DNA of 64,000 nucleotides from JALONH01 sp046329235 (GCA_046329235.1 JAXLVA010000001.1:806001-870000); one strand, 5' to 3'; positions 25,100-34,168 are shown, counted from the first letter of the stretch. Translations and numbers: made by a program. Notes: generated by a model not told the origin, from the letters alone.

Positions 25100-27487
25100 C
25101 TAATTACTAATCCTCCGGTGCTTCCAATTCGTTAACACCACAACAAATACTACCACAAATACCGAACTCACCGGCATTAGGATAGCGGCTACAATAGGTT
25201 TTAAAAGTCCTTGCGTAGCAAAAGATAAACCAATCACATTATAGAGTAGTGATAAGATTAACGTGGATTTAATCACGCTAATCACGTGTTTGCTGTATTG
25301 AATAAATGAATGTAATCGGCGTAGTTGTTTTCCTTCTAAAATGCCATCGCTGGCAGGAGTGAAGTAAGCCGTATCATCTGTCACGGCAATACCAACTTGC
25401 GCTGCTTTTAATGCCCCGGCATCATTGAGTCCGTCGCCTAACATCAAAACTTTTTTACCTGCTGCTTTCAACGCTAACAATCGATCCATCTTATCCTGCG
25501 GTGTACATTGGAAATGCATATTGGCTTCCGGAATGTAGGTAGACAAAAATGCTTTTTCTTTATCTGTATCGCCGGATAACAAATGAACCTCATAACTCTT
25601 TGCCAATTCCGCTACCATCTCTAATACCTCCGGACGATAAGAAGGAGCAAATGAGAAATAGCCTTTTAAGGTATTGTCAATCGTAACATACACACGAGTT
25701 TCATTATTGGTAGTATTCGGTGTTAACCAAGCTGCTGAACCAATCTGTATCGTATGATGAGCGATTTGTCCTTCAATACCTTTTCCGTGAATCTCTTGAT
25801 AGGATTCTAGTTTGAAGGTCATCGCTTGAGCAAACTGCTTAGTGATTTGCTGACTTAATGGGTGAGTAGACTGACGAGTCAACGAATACACGTATACTTT
25901 TTCTTCGTCGGTTAAATGACCATTCCACTCTAAATCGGACGTGTGGTGATCGGTCAGTGTACCTGTTTTGTCAAAGACAATGGTATCAACGGTACTCACT
26001 TGTTCGATGGTATCGGAATTTTTTAAATAGAATCCTGCTTTACTCAACCAGCGCAATCCATTACTTAACCCAAAGGGCATAGTCAAGGCCATGGCACACG
26101 GACAAGCAATCAACAACACCGATGTAAAGGGATATAAAGCATGCGTAGGGTCAATGTACCACCAAACACCTAAGGTCGTAAAGGCGATGATTAAAGTGCC
26201 TATAGTAAAATATTTACTGAAGGTAAGGATGAAGGAAGCGAGATAGGCATTGTTGTCTTTTTTGAACACATCATGATTCCATAGTTGTACTAAATAACTG
26301 TTGGAAACAGATTTGTTCACCAGTGCTTCAATAGCTGTTCCTTTTTGTTTACCACCTGCATAAATCACATCACCGGTTTTTACACGCACGGGATGAGATT
26401 CACCTGTTACGAAGCTGTAATCAATCAGCGCATCTCCGGAAGTTAATATCGAATCAGCCGGAATGATTTCTTCATTACGGATGCGCATGACTTGTCCGGG
26501 TTGTATATCGGTCACAGGAATAGATTTGTATCCACTATCTTCTTTAACTTGAATCGCTACAGGGAAGTAGGCAAGGTAGTCACGTTCATAAGAGAAATGT
26601 TGGTATACACGCTGTTGATACCATTTTCCAATTAATAAGAAAAATGTTAGACCTGTTAAGGAATCAAAATATCCGGGACCTGTATGAGAGATAACTTCAT
26701 ACACACTGCGTAAGAATACAGATGTTATACCTATACAGATGGGCACATCTAAATTTAAGACTTTATGTTTTAATCCAGTGAAGGCAGAAATGTAATAGTC
26801 TTTTGCAGAGAAGAAGACTACTGGTAATGCCAGTATTAAATTTATATATCCTAATAAATGGTAGATAGCTCCATCCGCTATTTGGTCAATGCCTAAATAT
26901 TCCGGAAAGCTCAACATCATGATGTTACCGGAACAGAATCCTGCTACACCTAATTGATAGAGTAGGGTGTGGTTCTTCTTCTCTGTTTTATTTCCTGCAA
27001 TATTCTCTAAGCTGATGTGAGGAGGATAACCTATGGTATGCATCATCTCCACAATTTGGCGCAGTGTTACTTCTTTTGGTTGATAGGAGATTTGAATCTC
27101 TTTTCGCACAAAGTGTACGCGTGCTTGTATCACACCAGGTACTAACTTGTGTAAGTTCTCTAATAGATAAATACAAGAACTACAGTGGATAGTAGGGATA
27201 TGGAAACTCACATGTACCGTATCTTCGTTCTTGAAACGAATGATGCGATCTACGATGTCTTCATCATCTAAGTAACTGTATTGTTCGGAAACGCTAGGGC
27301 GTACTTTAATGCCCGGTTTAGCATCGAGTTCGTAGTAGTTACATAAATCATTTTGATCTAGTAATTCATACACGGTTTGGCAACCGGAACAGCAAAAATG
27401 TTTATCCTCCCATAAGATATCGTTTTGGGAACATTCATCACCGCAGTGAGCGCAATGAACTTTTTCCGTTGGGAGGGCTAGTTTCAT
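25100..27487 (-). CDS. ccoI: Copper-type P1B ATPase for cbb3 oxidase assembly
   Basis: Exports or delivers copper across the inner membrane for cytochrome cbb3 oxidase maturation. The N-terminus has a Cys-rich metal module (HCAHC at 11-15, FCCSGC at 31-36) and an HMA-like domain with HCSSC (101-105). Eight spans follow, including the CPC motif in IACPCAMALTMPFG, the phosphorylation site DKTGTLT and the hinge GDGLNDAGAL. At 795 residues this is the long FixI/CcoI type. It follows the regulator pair on the same strand, and the oxidase genes lie nearby in the opposite direction. Confidence 0.9.
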   Translation of the reverse strand: MKLALPTEKVHCAHCGDECSQNDILWEDKHFCCSGCQTVYELLDQNDLCNYYELDAKPGIKVRPSVSEQYSYLDDEDIVDRIIRFKNEDTVHVSFHIPTIHCSSCIYLLENLHKLVPGVIQARVHFVRKEIQISYQPKEVTLRQIVEMMHTIGYPPHISLENIAGNKTEKKNHTLLYQLGVAGFCSGNIMMLSFPEYLGIDQIADGAIYHLLGYINLILALPVVFFSAKDYYISAFTGLKHKVLNLDVPICIGITSVFLRSVYEVISHTGPGYFDSLTGLTFFLLIGKWYQQRVYQHFSYERDYLAYFPVAIQVKEDSGYKSIPVTDIQPGQVMRIRNEEIIPADSILTSGDALIDYSFVTGESHPVRVKTGDVIYAGGKQKGTAIEALVNKSVSNSYLVQLWNHDVFKKDNNAYLASFILTFSKYFTIGTLIIAFTTLGVWWYIDPTHALYPFTSVLLIACPCAMALTMPFGLSNGLRWLSKAGFYLKNSDTIEQVSTVDTIVFDKTGTLTDHHTSDLEWNGHLTDEEKVYVYSLTRQSTHPLSQQITKQFAQAMTFKLESYQEIHGKGIEGQIAHHTIQIGSAAWLTPNTTNNETRVYVTIDNTLKGYFSFAPSYRPEVLEMVAELAKSYEVHLLSGDTDKEKAFLSTYIPEANMHFQCTPQDKMDRLLALKAAGKKVLMLGDGLNDAGALKAAQVGIAVTDDTAYFTPASDGILEGKQLRRLHSFIQYSKHVISVIKSTLILSLLYNVIGLSFATQGLLKPIVAAILMPVSSVFVVVFVVVLTNWKHRRISN

Positions 27488-27534
27488 ATTCTAATTCAAT
27501 GTCACTTAATTAAGAAAGTATTTATTTCTTATTT

Positions 27535-27639
27535 AATAATCCCCACCATTAAAATGGTGGGCTACCTATCGCTTGACGTAAACTCAGCAGTTAATTCCTG
27601 GCGGTTTGTCAGCCCACGGTTTCAACCGTGGGGATTATT
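27535..27639. repeat. REP-like paired hairpin element
   Basis: Two inverted 29-nt arms (27535-27563 and 27611-27639) share AATAATCCCCAC at the outside and GTGGGCT at the inside. Each arm is itself a hairpin (CCCACCATT/AATGGTGGG and CCCACGGTT/AACCGTGGG). The layout is that of a REP/BIME unit and it fills the gap between ccoI and the REC-CRP gene. It could attenuate transcription into ccoI. Confidence 0.75.
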
Positions 27640-27648
27640 AATAAAAAA

Positions 27649-28716
27649 CTAGTTACGCATGTTGCGTAATTTCATTTCTTCAATAATAGTTATGTTACTT
27701 CCCGACATTTGTACCAATCCTTCGTCTTTAAAATCGGAGAGAGTACGAATAACTGTTTCTTTGGAAGCCCCAACAATCGAAGCTAAGTCGTCACGTGAAG
27801 CAGTAATGCTTTTGGTTCCTTTAGCTGTTGTTTGGTATTCATCGTAAATCATTAGTAAAGATTCAGCTACGCGCTTACGCACTGAGTTGTACGCCAGTTT
27901 TAACAAACGTTCTTCGTTCTCAACTATGTTGTTACTTAGAAGTTTGATGAATTTTTCAGCAATGTGAATGTTACTATATATTAATGCGAAGAATTCTTGT
28001 TTCGGAATGACACAAATATCAGAATCTTCCATGGCCATAGCGGAGTCGCTATACTTCATGTCTTCCAATAGATTTACATAACCAATGTAATCACCTTCTT
28101 TATGAAGACCGGTGATGTACTCACGACCATCGTCATTGGTTTTGTACGACTTTACTTTTCCTTTAATTAAAAAGAAAAGTGAGTTAGCCATGTTACCTTC
28201 CGAATATAATAGTTGTTTCTTTTTATATCGACTTATGCGACGCTCATCAGCAATCAGTTGTTCTAGCTCTTTGGTGCTACGAACTTCTTTTACCATATCG
28301 TTTAACTGATCAATGGTATTTCCGGATTGAGCTTTTACTAATTCATTTTTACGCAAGCGAATTTCAATGGCATCTAATAGTTCGATGTCGTCAAAAGGTT
28401 TGGTCAAATAATCATCTGCACCAAGGTTCATTCCTTTTCTTAAATCAGCCTTTTCTGTTTTAGCAGTTAGGAAGATGAAAGGAATACCTGCGGTTTCTTT
28501 GGATTTGCTTAATACATGTAATACACCATAACCATCTAATTCCGGCATCATGATATCACACACGATTAAGTCAGGCAGATGTTTTTTGGCTAACTCAACA
28601 CCTATTTTCCCATTTTCAGCAGCATATACTTGATAGTTCGAAAGCTCTAGTATTTCGGCTAGGTTTTCTCGAACATCTAAGTTGTCTTCTATCAATAAAA
28701 TGGTTTTAGCGCTCAT
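27649..28716 (-). CDS. Response regulator with CRP/FNR-type sensor and DNA-binding domains (REC-CRP fusion)
   Basis: A transcription factor that joins a receiver to a CRP/FNR protein. Receiver: residues 1-125, with IEDN, phospho-Asp D54 in VCDIMMPELDG, and TAKT and YLTKPF. A short helical linker leads to a cyclic-nucleotide-binding-type jelly roll (about 160-270, LFFLIKGKVKSYK). The C-terminal winged HTH has ASRDDLASIVGASKETVIRT, whose ETVxR recognition pattern fits TGA-N6-TCA sites. No FNR-type iron-sulfur Cys cluster is seen, so input probably comes by phosphorylation. It is 10 bp downstream of the PAS kinase gene. Functionally it looks like FixJ and FixK in one protein. Confidence 0.9.
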   Translation of the reverse strand: MSAKTILLIEDNLDVRENLAEILELSNYQVYAAENGKIGVELAKKHLPDLIVCDIMMPELDGYGVLHVLSKSKETAGIPFIFLTAKTEKADLRKGMNLGADDYLTKPFDDIELLDAIEIRLRKNELVKAQSGNTIDQLNDMVKEVRSTKELEQLIADERRISRYKKKQLLYSEGNMANSLFFLIKGKVKSYKTNDDGREYITGLHKEGDYIGYVNLLEDMKYSDSAMAMEDSDICVIPKQEFFALIYSNIHIAEKFIKLLSNNIVENEERLLKLAYNSVRKRVAESLLMIYDEYQTTAKGTKSITASRDDLASIVGASKETVIRTLSDFKDEGLVQMSGSNITIIEEMKLRNMRN

Positions 28717-28726
28717 GTGATAAAAA

Positions 28727-29827
28727 TTAGGTCAATGGAATTTTTATAAAGAAGGTACTACCTTCATTGAGTTTACTTTCAAATTTGATTTCACCGTTCA
28801 ATAAGTCTAAATACTTTTTCACGATATTTAAACCTAATCCTGTTCCTTCTATGTTTGTTACGTTTTGTGCACGGAAGAAACGACTGAACAAATGAGATTT
28901 GTCATCGTCGGGAATCCCGATACCTTGGTCTTGTATTTGAATCGCGAAAAAGGCTTTATCTACCTCCGTTGTTACTCTGATCGTTTTCCCTTCGTCGGAA
29001 TATTTAATCGCGTTAGATAGTAAATTGATGATGATGTTTTTGATAATGTTTTTATCCATGATCACATCACTTTCACCGGAAGTAGAGTAGATGATTTCTT
29101 GTTTGTTTTTCAATACTGGACTAATCTCGTCTATCGCTTCTTGTACTAACTCTTCAACTTCAAAGGCTGTGGGTTGAATCACCACACGACCTTCCTCTAA
29201 TTTACTTAGAGATAAGAAGTCGTTCAGGATGTTTGTCATGTTAGCCACAGATGACTTGATGCGGTTGATGTGTTTCACACGTTTCTCGTCATCGTCTGTA
29301 GCTTTGTATTTGCCTATTAAAGAAGCGGAGGATAGAATAGCACTTAGTGGAGTTCTAAACTCATGTGAAGCCATGGTAACGAAGCGAGACTTTAACTCGT
29401 TTAGTTGCATTTCTTTTTTCAAGGCTTCTTTCACTTCTCTTAATTCTGAAATATCGTGAATGATACCGGTGAAGATTTTACGTTCACTTAATTCTACTTC
29501 ACTTATACTTAAAAGGAAAGGGAAGGTGCTGCCGTCTTTTCTACGACCCACTACTTCACGTCCGCGACCAATGATACTTCCTTTACCGGTGTGATTGTAT
29601 TTATCAATGTATTGATCATGTCTTCCACGATCCGGTTCAGGCATTAATATTTTTATGTTTTGGCCAATTAATTCTTCTTCCGTAAATCCGAACAAACGAG
29701 TTACTGCCGGGTTGATCGTTTCAATCAATCCGCGTTGGTCGATGGTAATGATGCCATCTACAGCAGTATCTATTATAGCTCTCAAGCGTAAATCGGTATC
29801 GGCTTTGGAGACTATCTCTTTTTTCAT
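28727..29827 (-). CDS. FixL-like PAS sensor histidine kinase
   Basis: A soluble sensor kinase, 366 residues with no membrane span. The PAS domain (about 10-130) contains MPEPDRGRHDQYIDKY and IIGRGREVVGRRKDG, closely like FixL. H70 matches the FixL heme-ligand position, Y73 is kept, K76 replaces the propionate-contacting Arg, and R90 matches the second Arg. HDxY is also common in non-heme PAS domains, so heme binding is only possible. HisKA has H155 in ASHEFRTPLSAI; the ATPase domain has NLLSNAIKYS, DQGIGIPDDD and GTGLGLNIV. Its obvious partner is the REC-CRP protein 10 bp downstream. Confidence 0.88.
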   Translation of the reverse strand: MKKEIVSKADTDLRLRAIIDTAVDGIITIDQRGLIETINPAVTRLFGFTEEELIGQNIKILMPEPDRGRHDQYIDKYNHTGKGSIIGRGREVVGRRKDGSTFPFLLSISEVELSERKIFTGIIHDISELREVKEALKKEMQLNELKSRFVTMASHEFRTPLSAILSSASLIGKYKATDDDEKRVKHINRIKSSVANMTNILNDFLSLSKLEEGRVVIQPTAFEVEELVQEAIDEISPVLKNKQEIIYSTSGESDVIMDKNIIKNIIINLLSNAIKYSDEGKTIRVTTEVDKAFFAIQIQDQGIGIPDDDKSHLFSRFFRAQNVTNIEGTGLGLNIVKKYLDLLNGEIKFESKLNEGSTFFIKIPLT

Positions 29828-29912
29828 ACACTTTATCTTCTGACAAATAAAGTTAAGGATAGTCTGTTATTGTTTCAATAATTAATTGTTAACCACACGT
29901 GAAAAGTGTGAT

Positions 29913-30659
29913 CTACATGTAATTTAGGTCGTTGTTCTTCTTTAAATGGATAATACCCAAAGCATTAAAGAACAGAATAATTGGGTAGGCAGGGTCAAAT
30001 TCATGCCATTTCACACCAAAATTAGCGCGACCTCCTAGTTTATGGTGGTTATTGTGATAACCTTCACCAAACATTAAAACGTCTACAGGTAATAAGTTTT
30101 TAGCAGTATCATTCACTTGGAAGTTCACATAACCATATTTATGCGCAAACCAGTTGATGATCACACCGTGTACAGGACCCATTAAATAGTGGATAGGCAA
30201 CAATAAGAATTCCCACCAATATTCAGCAAAGTAGATGTAGAAGATAGTATATGCAGTACCCCAAGCGATGCGAGAGAACCAATTATCACCAATCTTTTCC
30301 ATGAATGACCAATAAGGAACATTTTTTGTGTATTTAGGTTCCACCGGATAGCGATGGTGTAGAATATCGTTGTATATATTTTTCGTTTTCCACATCATAT
30401 CGAAAATTCCGGTAGAATAGGAAGGTGAATGAGGATCTTTTTCCGTATCGGCATAGGTATGATGTAAACGGTGCATAACTCCATATGCATAAGGACTTAG
30501 AAAGGAAGAACCTTGAAATATCCAAGTCATAAAGTAGAAAACCTTTTCCCAAAATTTGTTCATCGTAAACATTTGATGGGCTGCATATCGATGCAAGAAG
30601 AAGGTTTGTGCAAATAGTGATAGGTACCAGTGTGCAATAAAGAAGATAAGTATTGCCAT
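29913..30659 (-). CDS. Membrane fatty acid (acyl-CoA/acyl-lipid) desaturase
   Basis: An oxygen-dependent di-iron desaturase of the stearoyl-CoA/delta-9 class. Three His boxes are visible: HRYAAH (23-28), HRLHHTYADTEKDPHS (from 63) and GYHNNHHKLGG near 200. Two pairs of membrane spans surround them. The 248-residue length is that of the short bacterial type. It is divergent from the oxidase operon and shares with it the TGA-N6-TCA operator, which sits near -42 relative to its predicted promoter. Linkage to oxygen regulation makes sense because the enzyme needs O2. Confidence 0.88.
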   Translation of the reverse strand: MAILIFFIAHWYLSLFAQTFFLHRYAAHQMFTMNKFWEKVFYFMTWIFQGSSFLSPYAYGVMHRLHHTYADTEKDPHSPSYSTGIFDMMWKTKNIYNDILHHRYPVEPKYTKNVPYWSFMEKIGDNWFSRIAWGTAYTIFYIYFAEYWWEFLLLPIHYLMGPVHGVIINWFAHKYGYVNFQVNDTAKNLLPVDVLMFGEGYHNNHHKLGGRANFGVKWHEFDPAYPIILFFNALGIIHLKKNNDLNYM

Positions 30660-30689
30660 GAAGCTTTTTTTTGGTTAAATTGGGCAATG

Positions 30690-30785
30690 CAAAACTAAGT
30701 TTTATAGTTAGAGGAATAGATGACCAAAGTCATTTTTTAGACTGTAATCGCTCATCCTTTTCCTATATAGATTAGTGTTGTTTTG
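30690..30785. promoter_or_regulatory. Divergent desaturase/cco promoter region with CRP/FNR-type operator
   Basis: TGACCAAAGTCA at 30721-30732 is a TGA-N6-TCA palindrome inside the longer ATGAC-N4-GTCAT (30720-30733). On the minus strand TAGTTTTG (30697 to 30690) is a good -7 box for the desaturase. Its start would fall near 30684, placing the operator near -42 (class II position). On the plus strand TTGTTTTG (30778-30785) is a near-consensus -7 box for ccoS; its start near 30791 puts the operator near -64 (class I position). Neither promoter has a clear -33 element, consistent with activator dependence. Confidence 0.55.
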
Positions 30786-30805
30786 TATCAATCTAATGAA
30801 CGGAT

Positions 30806-30964
30806 ATGAGTGTTATTTTTATATTAATCGGATTCAGCATTATCGTGGCTACGGGCTTTTTGGCGGCTTTTTTATGGGCTGTTAAAAGTGGTCAGTATGA
30901 CGACGATCGTTCTCCATCTGTGCGAATATTATTAGATGATGCTCCTGTCAAAAAGAAACCTTAA
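30806..30964 (+). CDS. ccoS: cbb3 oxidase maturation protein CcoS
   Basis: A 52-residue single-span membrane protein needed for cofactor insertion into cbb3 oxidase. It has an N-terminal hydrophobic span (MSVIFILIGFSIIVATGFLA), a WAVKSGQYDD segment and the family-typical acidic DDDRSPSVRILLDD tail. It begins the oxidase operon, 15 bp before the next start. Confidence 0.88.
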   Translation: MSVIFILIGFSIIVATGFLAAFLWAVKSGQYDDDRSPSVRILLDDAPVKKKP

Positions 30965-30979
30965 CCAATCACTTTACAC

Positions 30980-33112
30980 ATGAACAGCGGAACCATGGAA
31001 CGTTTTTCCTATGACAACTCAATCGTACGTAGTTTTATGTACGCCACTATTGTCTGGGGTATTATCGGGATGCTGGTAGGGCTAACAGCAGCCTTACAGT
31101 TAGTATTTCCGATTTTTAACTTTTCGGAGTTTACCACCTTTGGTAGAATTCGACCTTTACACACTAATGCAGTCGTATTCGCCTTCGTTGGGAACGGAAT
31201 GTTTGCAGGAATTTATTATTCATTACAACGTTTATGTAAAGCTCGTATGATGAGTGATTTCCTTAGTTGGTTTAATTTCTGGGGTTGGCAATTAATCATA
31301 GTTTCAGCTGTATTAACATTGCCCTTAGGTTATACTACTAGTAAAGAATATGCTGAGCTAGAATGGCCTATCGATATTGCTATTGCTTTAGTTTGGGTAA
31401 TCTTTGGTATTAATATGTTTGGAACGATTCTAAAGAGAAGAGAACGTCACTTATATGTTGCTATTTGGTTTTATATCGGAACTTTTGTTACCGTTGCAGT
31501 ATTACATATAGTCAACTCTTTCGGTATGCCGGTTCACTTCATGAAAAGTTATTCCTGGTATGCCGGAGTTCAAGATGCTTTAGTTCAATGGTGGTATGGA
31601 CACAACGCTGTTGCATTCTTCTTAACTACTCCGTTCTTAGGTTTGATGTATTACTTTGTTCCCAAGTCAGCTAATCGTCCAATCTATTCTTATCGCTTAT
31701 CTATTATTCACTTCTGGGCTCTCATTTTCTTATATATCTGGGCTGGACCTCACCACTTATTATACACATCACTTCCGGACTGGGCGCAATCTTTAGGTGT
31801 TGTATTTTCAGTGATGTTGATCGCTCCATCATGGGGTGGTATGTTGAATGGTTTATTCACTTTGCGTGGTGTTTGGGATAAGGTACGTGAAGAACCTATC
31901 TTGAAATTCTTAGTAGTGGCGCTTACTTGTTATGGTATGGCTACTTTCGAAGGACCTATGTTGTCCCTTAAAAATGTGAATGCGATCGCACACTTTACGG
32001 ATTGGGTAGTAGCCCACGTTCACGTTGGTGGATTAGGATGGAATGGATTCTTGTTGTTCGCAATGATTTATTATATAGTTCCTAAAATGTGGAACACGGA
32101 ATTATTCTCAACTAAACTGGCTAACTTCCATTTTTGGATAGGTACCATGGGAATTGTGTTCTACGCAGTTCCATTGTATTGGGCTGGATTCACTCAAAGT
32201 GCCATGTGGAAAGAATTTACTGCTGATGGAGTGTTGGCTTACCCTAACTTTTTAGAAACAGTAACTCAGTTGAAAACAATGTATTTCTTACGTGTAGTAG
32301 GTGGTGTATTTTATTTATCGGGTGTTATTGTAATGACTTATAACGTTGGGAAGACCATTGCTAAAGGTGTATTTATTCCTAACGAAGATGCAGAAGCTCC
32401 GGCATTACAACCTTATGAAGCTCACGGAAAGGATCATTGGCACCGAGTGATTGAACGTCGTCCAATTCAAATGTTAATTTTCTCTTTGATAGTTATTCTG
32501 ATTGGAGGTCTTGTAGAAATGGTTCCAACTTTCTTGGTGAAATCTAATATCCCAACTATTGCTTCTGTAAAACCATATACTCCATTAGAGTTGGAAGGTC
32601 GAGATATATACATACGTGAAGGTTGTAATAACTGCCATACACAAATGGTGCGACCATTCCGTTCAGAAACGGCTCGTTACGGAGAGTATTCTAAAGCAGG
32701 TGAATTTGTTTATGACCACCCATTCTTGTGGGGCTCTAAGCGTACAGGTCCTGATTTACATAGATTGGGAGGTAAGTACCCAGATTCATGGCACTACAAT
32801 CATATGTTAGATCCTGAATTAACTTCTGCCGGTTCTATCATGCCAGCATACCCACATTTGTTTGAACACTCTTTAGACGTGTCTCATATTGCCGGTAAAA
32901 TTGGAGCTATGAGGACTATTGGAGTTCCTTATCCTGAAGGTTATGAAAATCAAGCCGTGAAAGATATTCAAATACAATCAGACGCAATCGTTGCGAGCTT
33001 AGCTAAAGATAAAATCAAAGTAAGTTCAGATAAAGAAATCGTAGCATTGATCGCTTATCTACAACGTTTAGGTATAGATATTAAAGTACAACCAACCTCA
33101 AGCACAAAGTAA
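30980..33112 (+). CDS. ccoNO: cbb3-type cytochrome c oxidase, fused subunits I and II (CcoN-CcoO)
   Basis: The catalytic heme-copper subunit and the monoheme cytochrome c subunit in one chain of 710 residues. The CcoN part (1 to about 480) has 12 spans and His ligands in motifs such as WWYGHNAVAFFLTTPF and VVAHVHVGGLGWNG. A linker (NEDAEAPALQPYEAHGKDHW) leads to a CcoO part with a membrane anchor and a single heme c site CNNCH (C549, C552, H553) in EGCNNCHTQMVRPFRSET. ATG 30995 (MERFSYDNS) is an alternative start. The fusion has no frameshift or internal stop, so it is a true gene fusion. Confidence 0.95.
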   Translation: MNSGTMERFSYDNSIVRSFMYATIVWGIIGMLVGLTAALQLVFPIFNFSEFTTFGRIRPLHTNAVVFAFVGNGMFAGIYYSLQRLCKARMMSDFLSWFNFWGWQLIIVSAVLTLPLGYTTSKEYAELEWPIDIAIALVWVIFGINMFGTILKRRERHLYVAIWFYIGTFVTVAVLHIVNSFGMPVHFMKSYSWYAGVQDALVQWWYGHNAVAFFLTTPFLGLMYYFVPKSANRPIYSYRLSIIHFWALIFLYIWAGPHHLLYTSLPDWAQSLGVVFSVMLIAPSWGGMLNGLFTLRGVWDKVREEPILKFLVVALTCYGMATFEGPMLSLKNVNAIAHFTDWVVAHVHVGGLGWNGFLLFAMIYYIVPKMWNTELFSTKLANFHFWIGTMGIVFYAVPLYWAGFTQSAMWKEFTADGVLAYPNFLETVTQLKTMYFLRVVGGVFYLSGVIVMTYNVGKTIAKGVFIPNEDAEAPALQPYEAHGKDHWHRVIERRPIQMLIFSLIVILIGGLVEMVPTFLVKSNIPTIASVKPYTPLELEGRDIYIREGCNNCHTQMVRPFRSETARYGEYSKAGEFVYDHPFLWGSKRTGPDLHRLGGKYPDSWHYNHMLDPELTSAGSIMPAYPHLFEHSLDVSHIAGKIGAMRTIGVPYPEGYENQAVKDIQIQSDAIVASLAKDKIKVSSDKEIVALIAYLQRLGIDIKVQPTSSTK

Positions 33113-33113
33113 T

Positions 33114-33287
33114 ATGTTAAAATTTATCAAACATCATATGACAGAAATTACGGGTATTGAAATATACCCGATTATTTCCTTTGTCTTGTTTTTCTCCTTC
33201 TTCATCGGTGTGACGATTTGGGTGTTTAAAACGAAGAAAGAACACTTTAATAATTTATCCAATATTCCTTTGGACGATAATAAATAA
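33114..33287 (+). CDS. ccoQ: cbb3 oxidase small subunit CcoQ-like protein
   Basis: A 57-residue single-span protein starting 1 nt after the ccoNO stop. It has a hydrophobic segment IYPIISFVLFFSFFIGVTIW and then a charged tail FKTKKEHFNNLS. Size, topology and position between ccoO and ccoP identify CcoQ, which stabilises the complex. Confidence 0.8.
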   Translation: MLKFIKHHMTEITGIEIYPIISFVLFFSFFIGVTIWVFKTKKEHFNNLSNIPLDDNK

Positions 33288-33298
33288 TCGAAACGACT

Positions 33299-34138
33299 AT
33301 GAAACTTTCTATATATTCTAAGTTAAAATATTTCATGTGGGTGCCATTGATGTTTTTGGTTACTATATCCCATGCTGAAGAAGTAACAACAACGACAGCA
33401 ACTACCGATTCCGGATTTACAATTTCGACATTCGCTTTGTATATGATTTTACTCATGTTGGTGATAGTTCTTTTTGCACTAGTAGCCATGTTGTCAGGAG
33501 TACTAGCTTTACGTACTGCTATCCTAAAAGAGAAAGGAGAAGAAGTACAACCGTTGTTTAAGTTTGTGGATGCTGTACCAATTGAACGTGAACATGAAAT
33601 CATGACGGATCACATATATGATGGTATTAGAGAATTGGATAACTCGATGCCTACCTGGTGGGTATATATGTTCTATGCTACTATAGTATTCTCATTTGCA
33701 TATATCTGGTACTACCACTTTGGCGGAAATGGAGCATTACAAGATAAAGAGTATCAAATGGAATTAGTAGCTGCAGAAGAACAAGTGAAAAAAGCAGCTG
33801 ATGCTATGAATGAAAATACAGTTACATTAATTACAGATAAATCATTGTTTGCTGAAGGGGAACAGTTGTATATGGATAACTGTGTGGCTTGTCATGGAAA
33901 ACTTGGAGAAGGTGGCGTGGGACCTAATTTAACAGATCCTAATTGGTTGCATGGTGGCGATATTAAATCGGTATTTAAGACTATTAAATATGGTGTACCT
34001 AGTAAAGGTATGATTGCTTGGCAGGCTCAATTAAGCCCTAAGCAAATTCAACAAGTAGCTAGTTATATTAAATCCTTAAAAGGTACTAATCCTCCTAATG
34101 GTAAAGAGCCACAAGGGGATGTCTATGATGGAGAGTAA
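33299..34138 (+). CDS. ccoP: cbb3 oxidase subunit III (CcoP), monoheme
   Basis: A membrane-anchored c-type cytochrome that passes electrons to CcoO/CcoN. The sequence has an N-terminal span (about 10-25), a second span (about 45-68), the CcoP N-terminal domain around YDGIRELDNSMPTWWVYMFY with its span, and one cytochrome c domain (about 185-275) with CVACH (C195, C198, H199) and Met ligand candidates in SKGMIAW. Proteobacterial CcoP has two heme sites; only one CxxCH is present here, and the protein is correspondingly short at 279 residues. Confidence 0.93.
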   Translation: MKLSIYSKLKYFMWVPLMFLVTISHAEEVTTTTATTDSGFTISTFALYMILLMLVIVLFALVAMLSGVLALRTAILKEKGEEVQPLFKFVDAVPIEREHEIMTDHIYDGIRELDNSMPTWWVYMFYATIVFSFAYIWYYHFGGNGALQDKEYQMELVAAEEQVKKAADAMNENTVTLITDKSLFAEGEQLYMDNCVACHGKLGEGGVGPNLTDPNWLHGGDIKSVFKTIKYGVPSKGMIAWQAQLSPKQIQQVASYIKSLKGTNPPNGKEPQGDVYDGE

Positions 34139-34168
34139 TCTTCATCGTGGTTAAAGATTCTCAGTGTT

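Noticed and set aside
30980..33112. CcoN-CcoO fusion as an assembly error
   Set aside because: The frame is continuous with a plausible linker and no indel-like homopolymer at the junction, and similar fusions are known in Bacteroidota.
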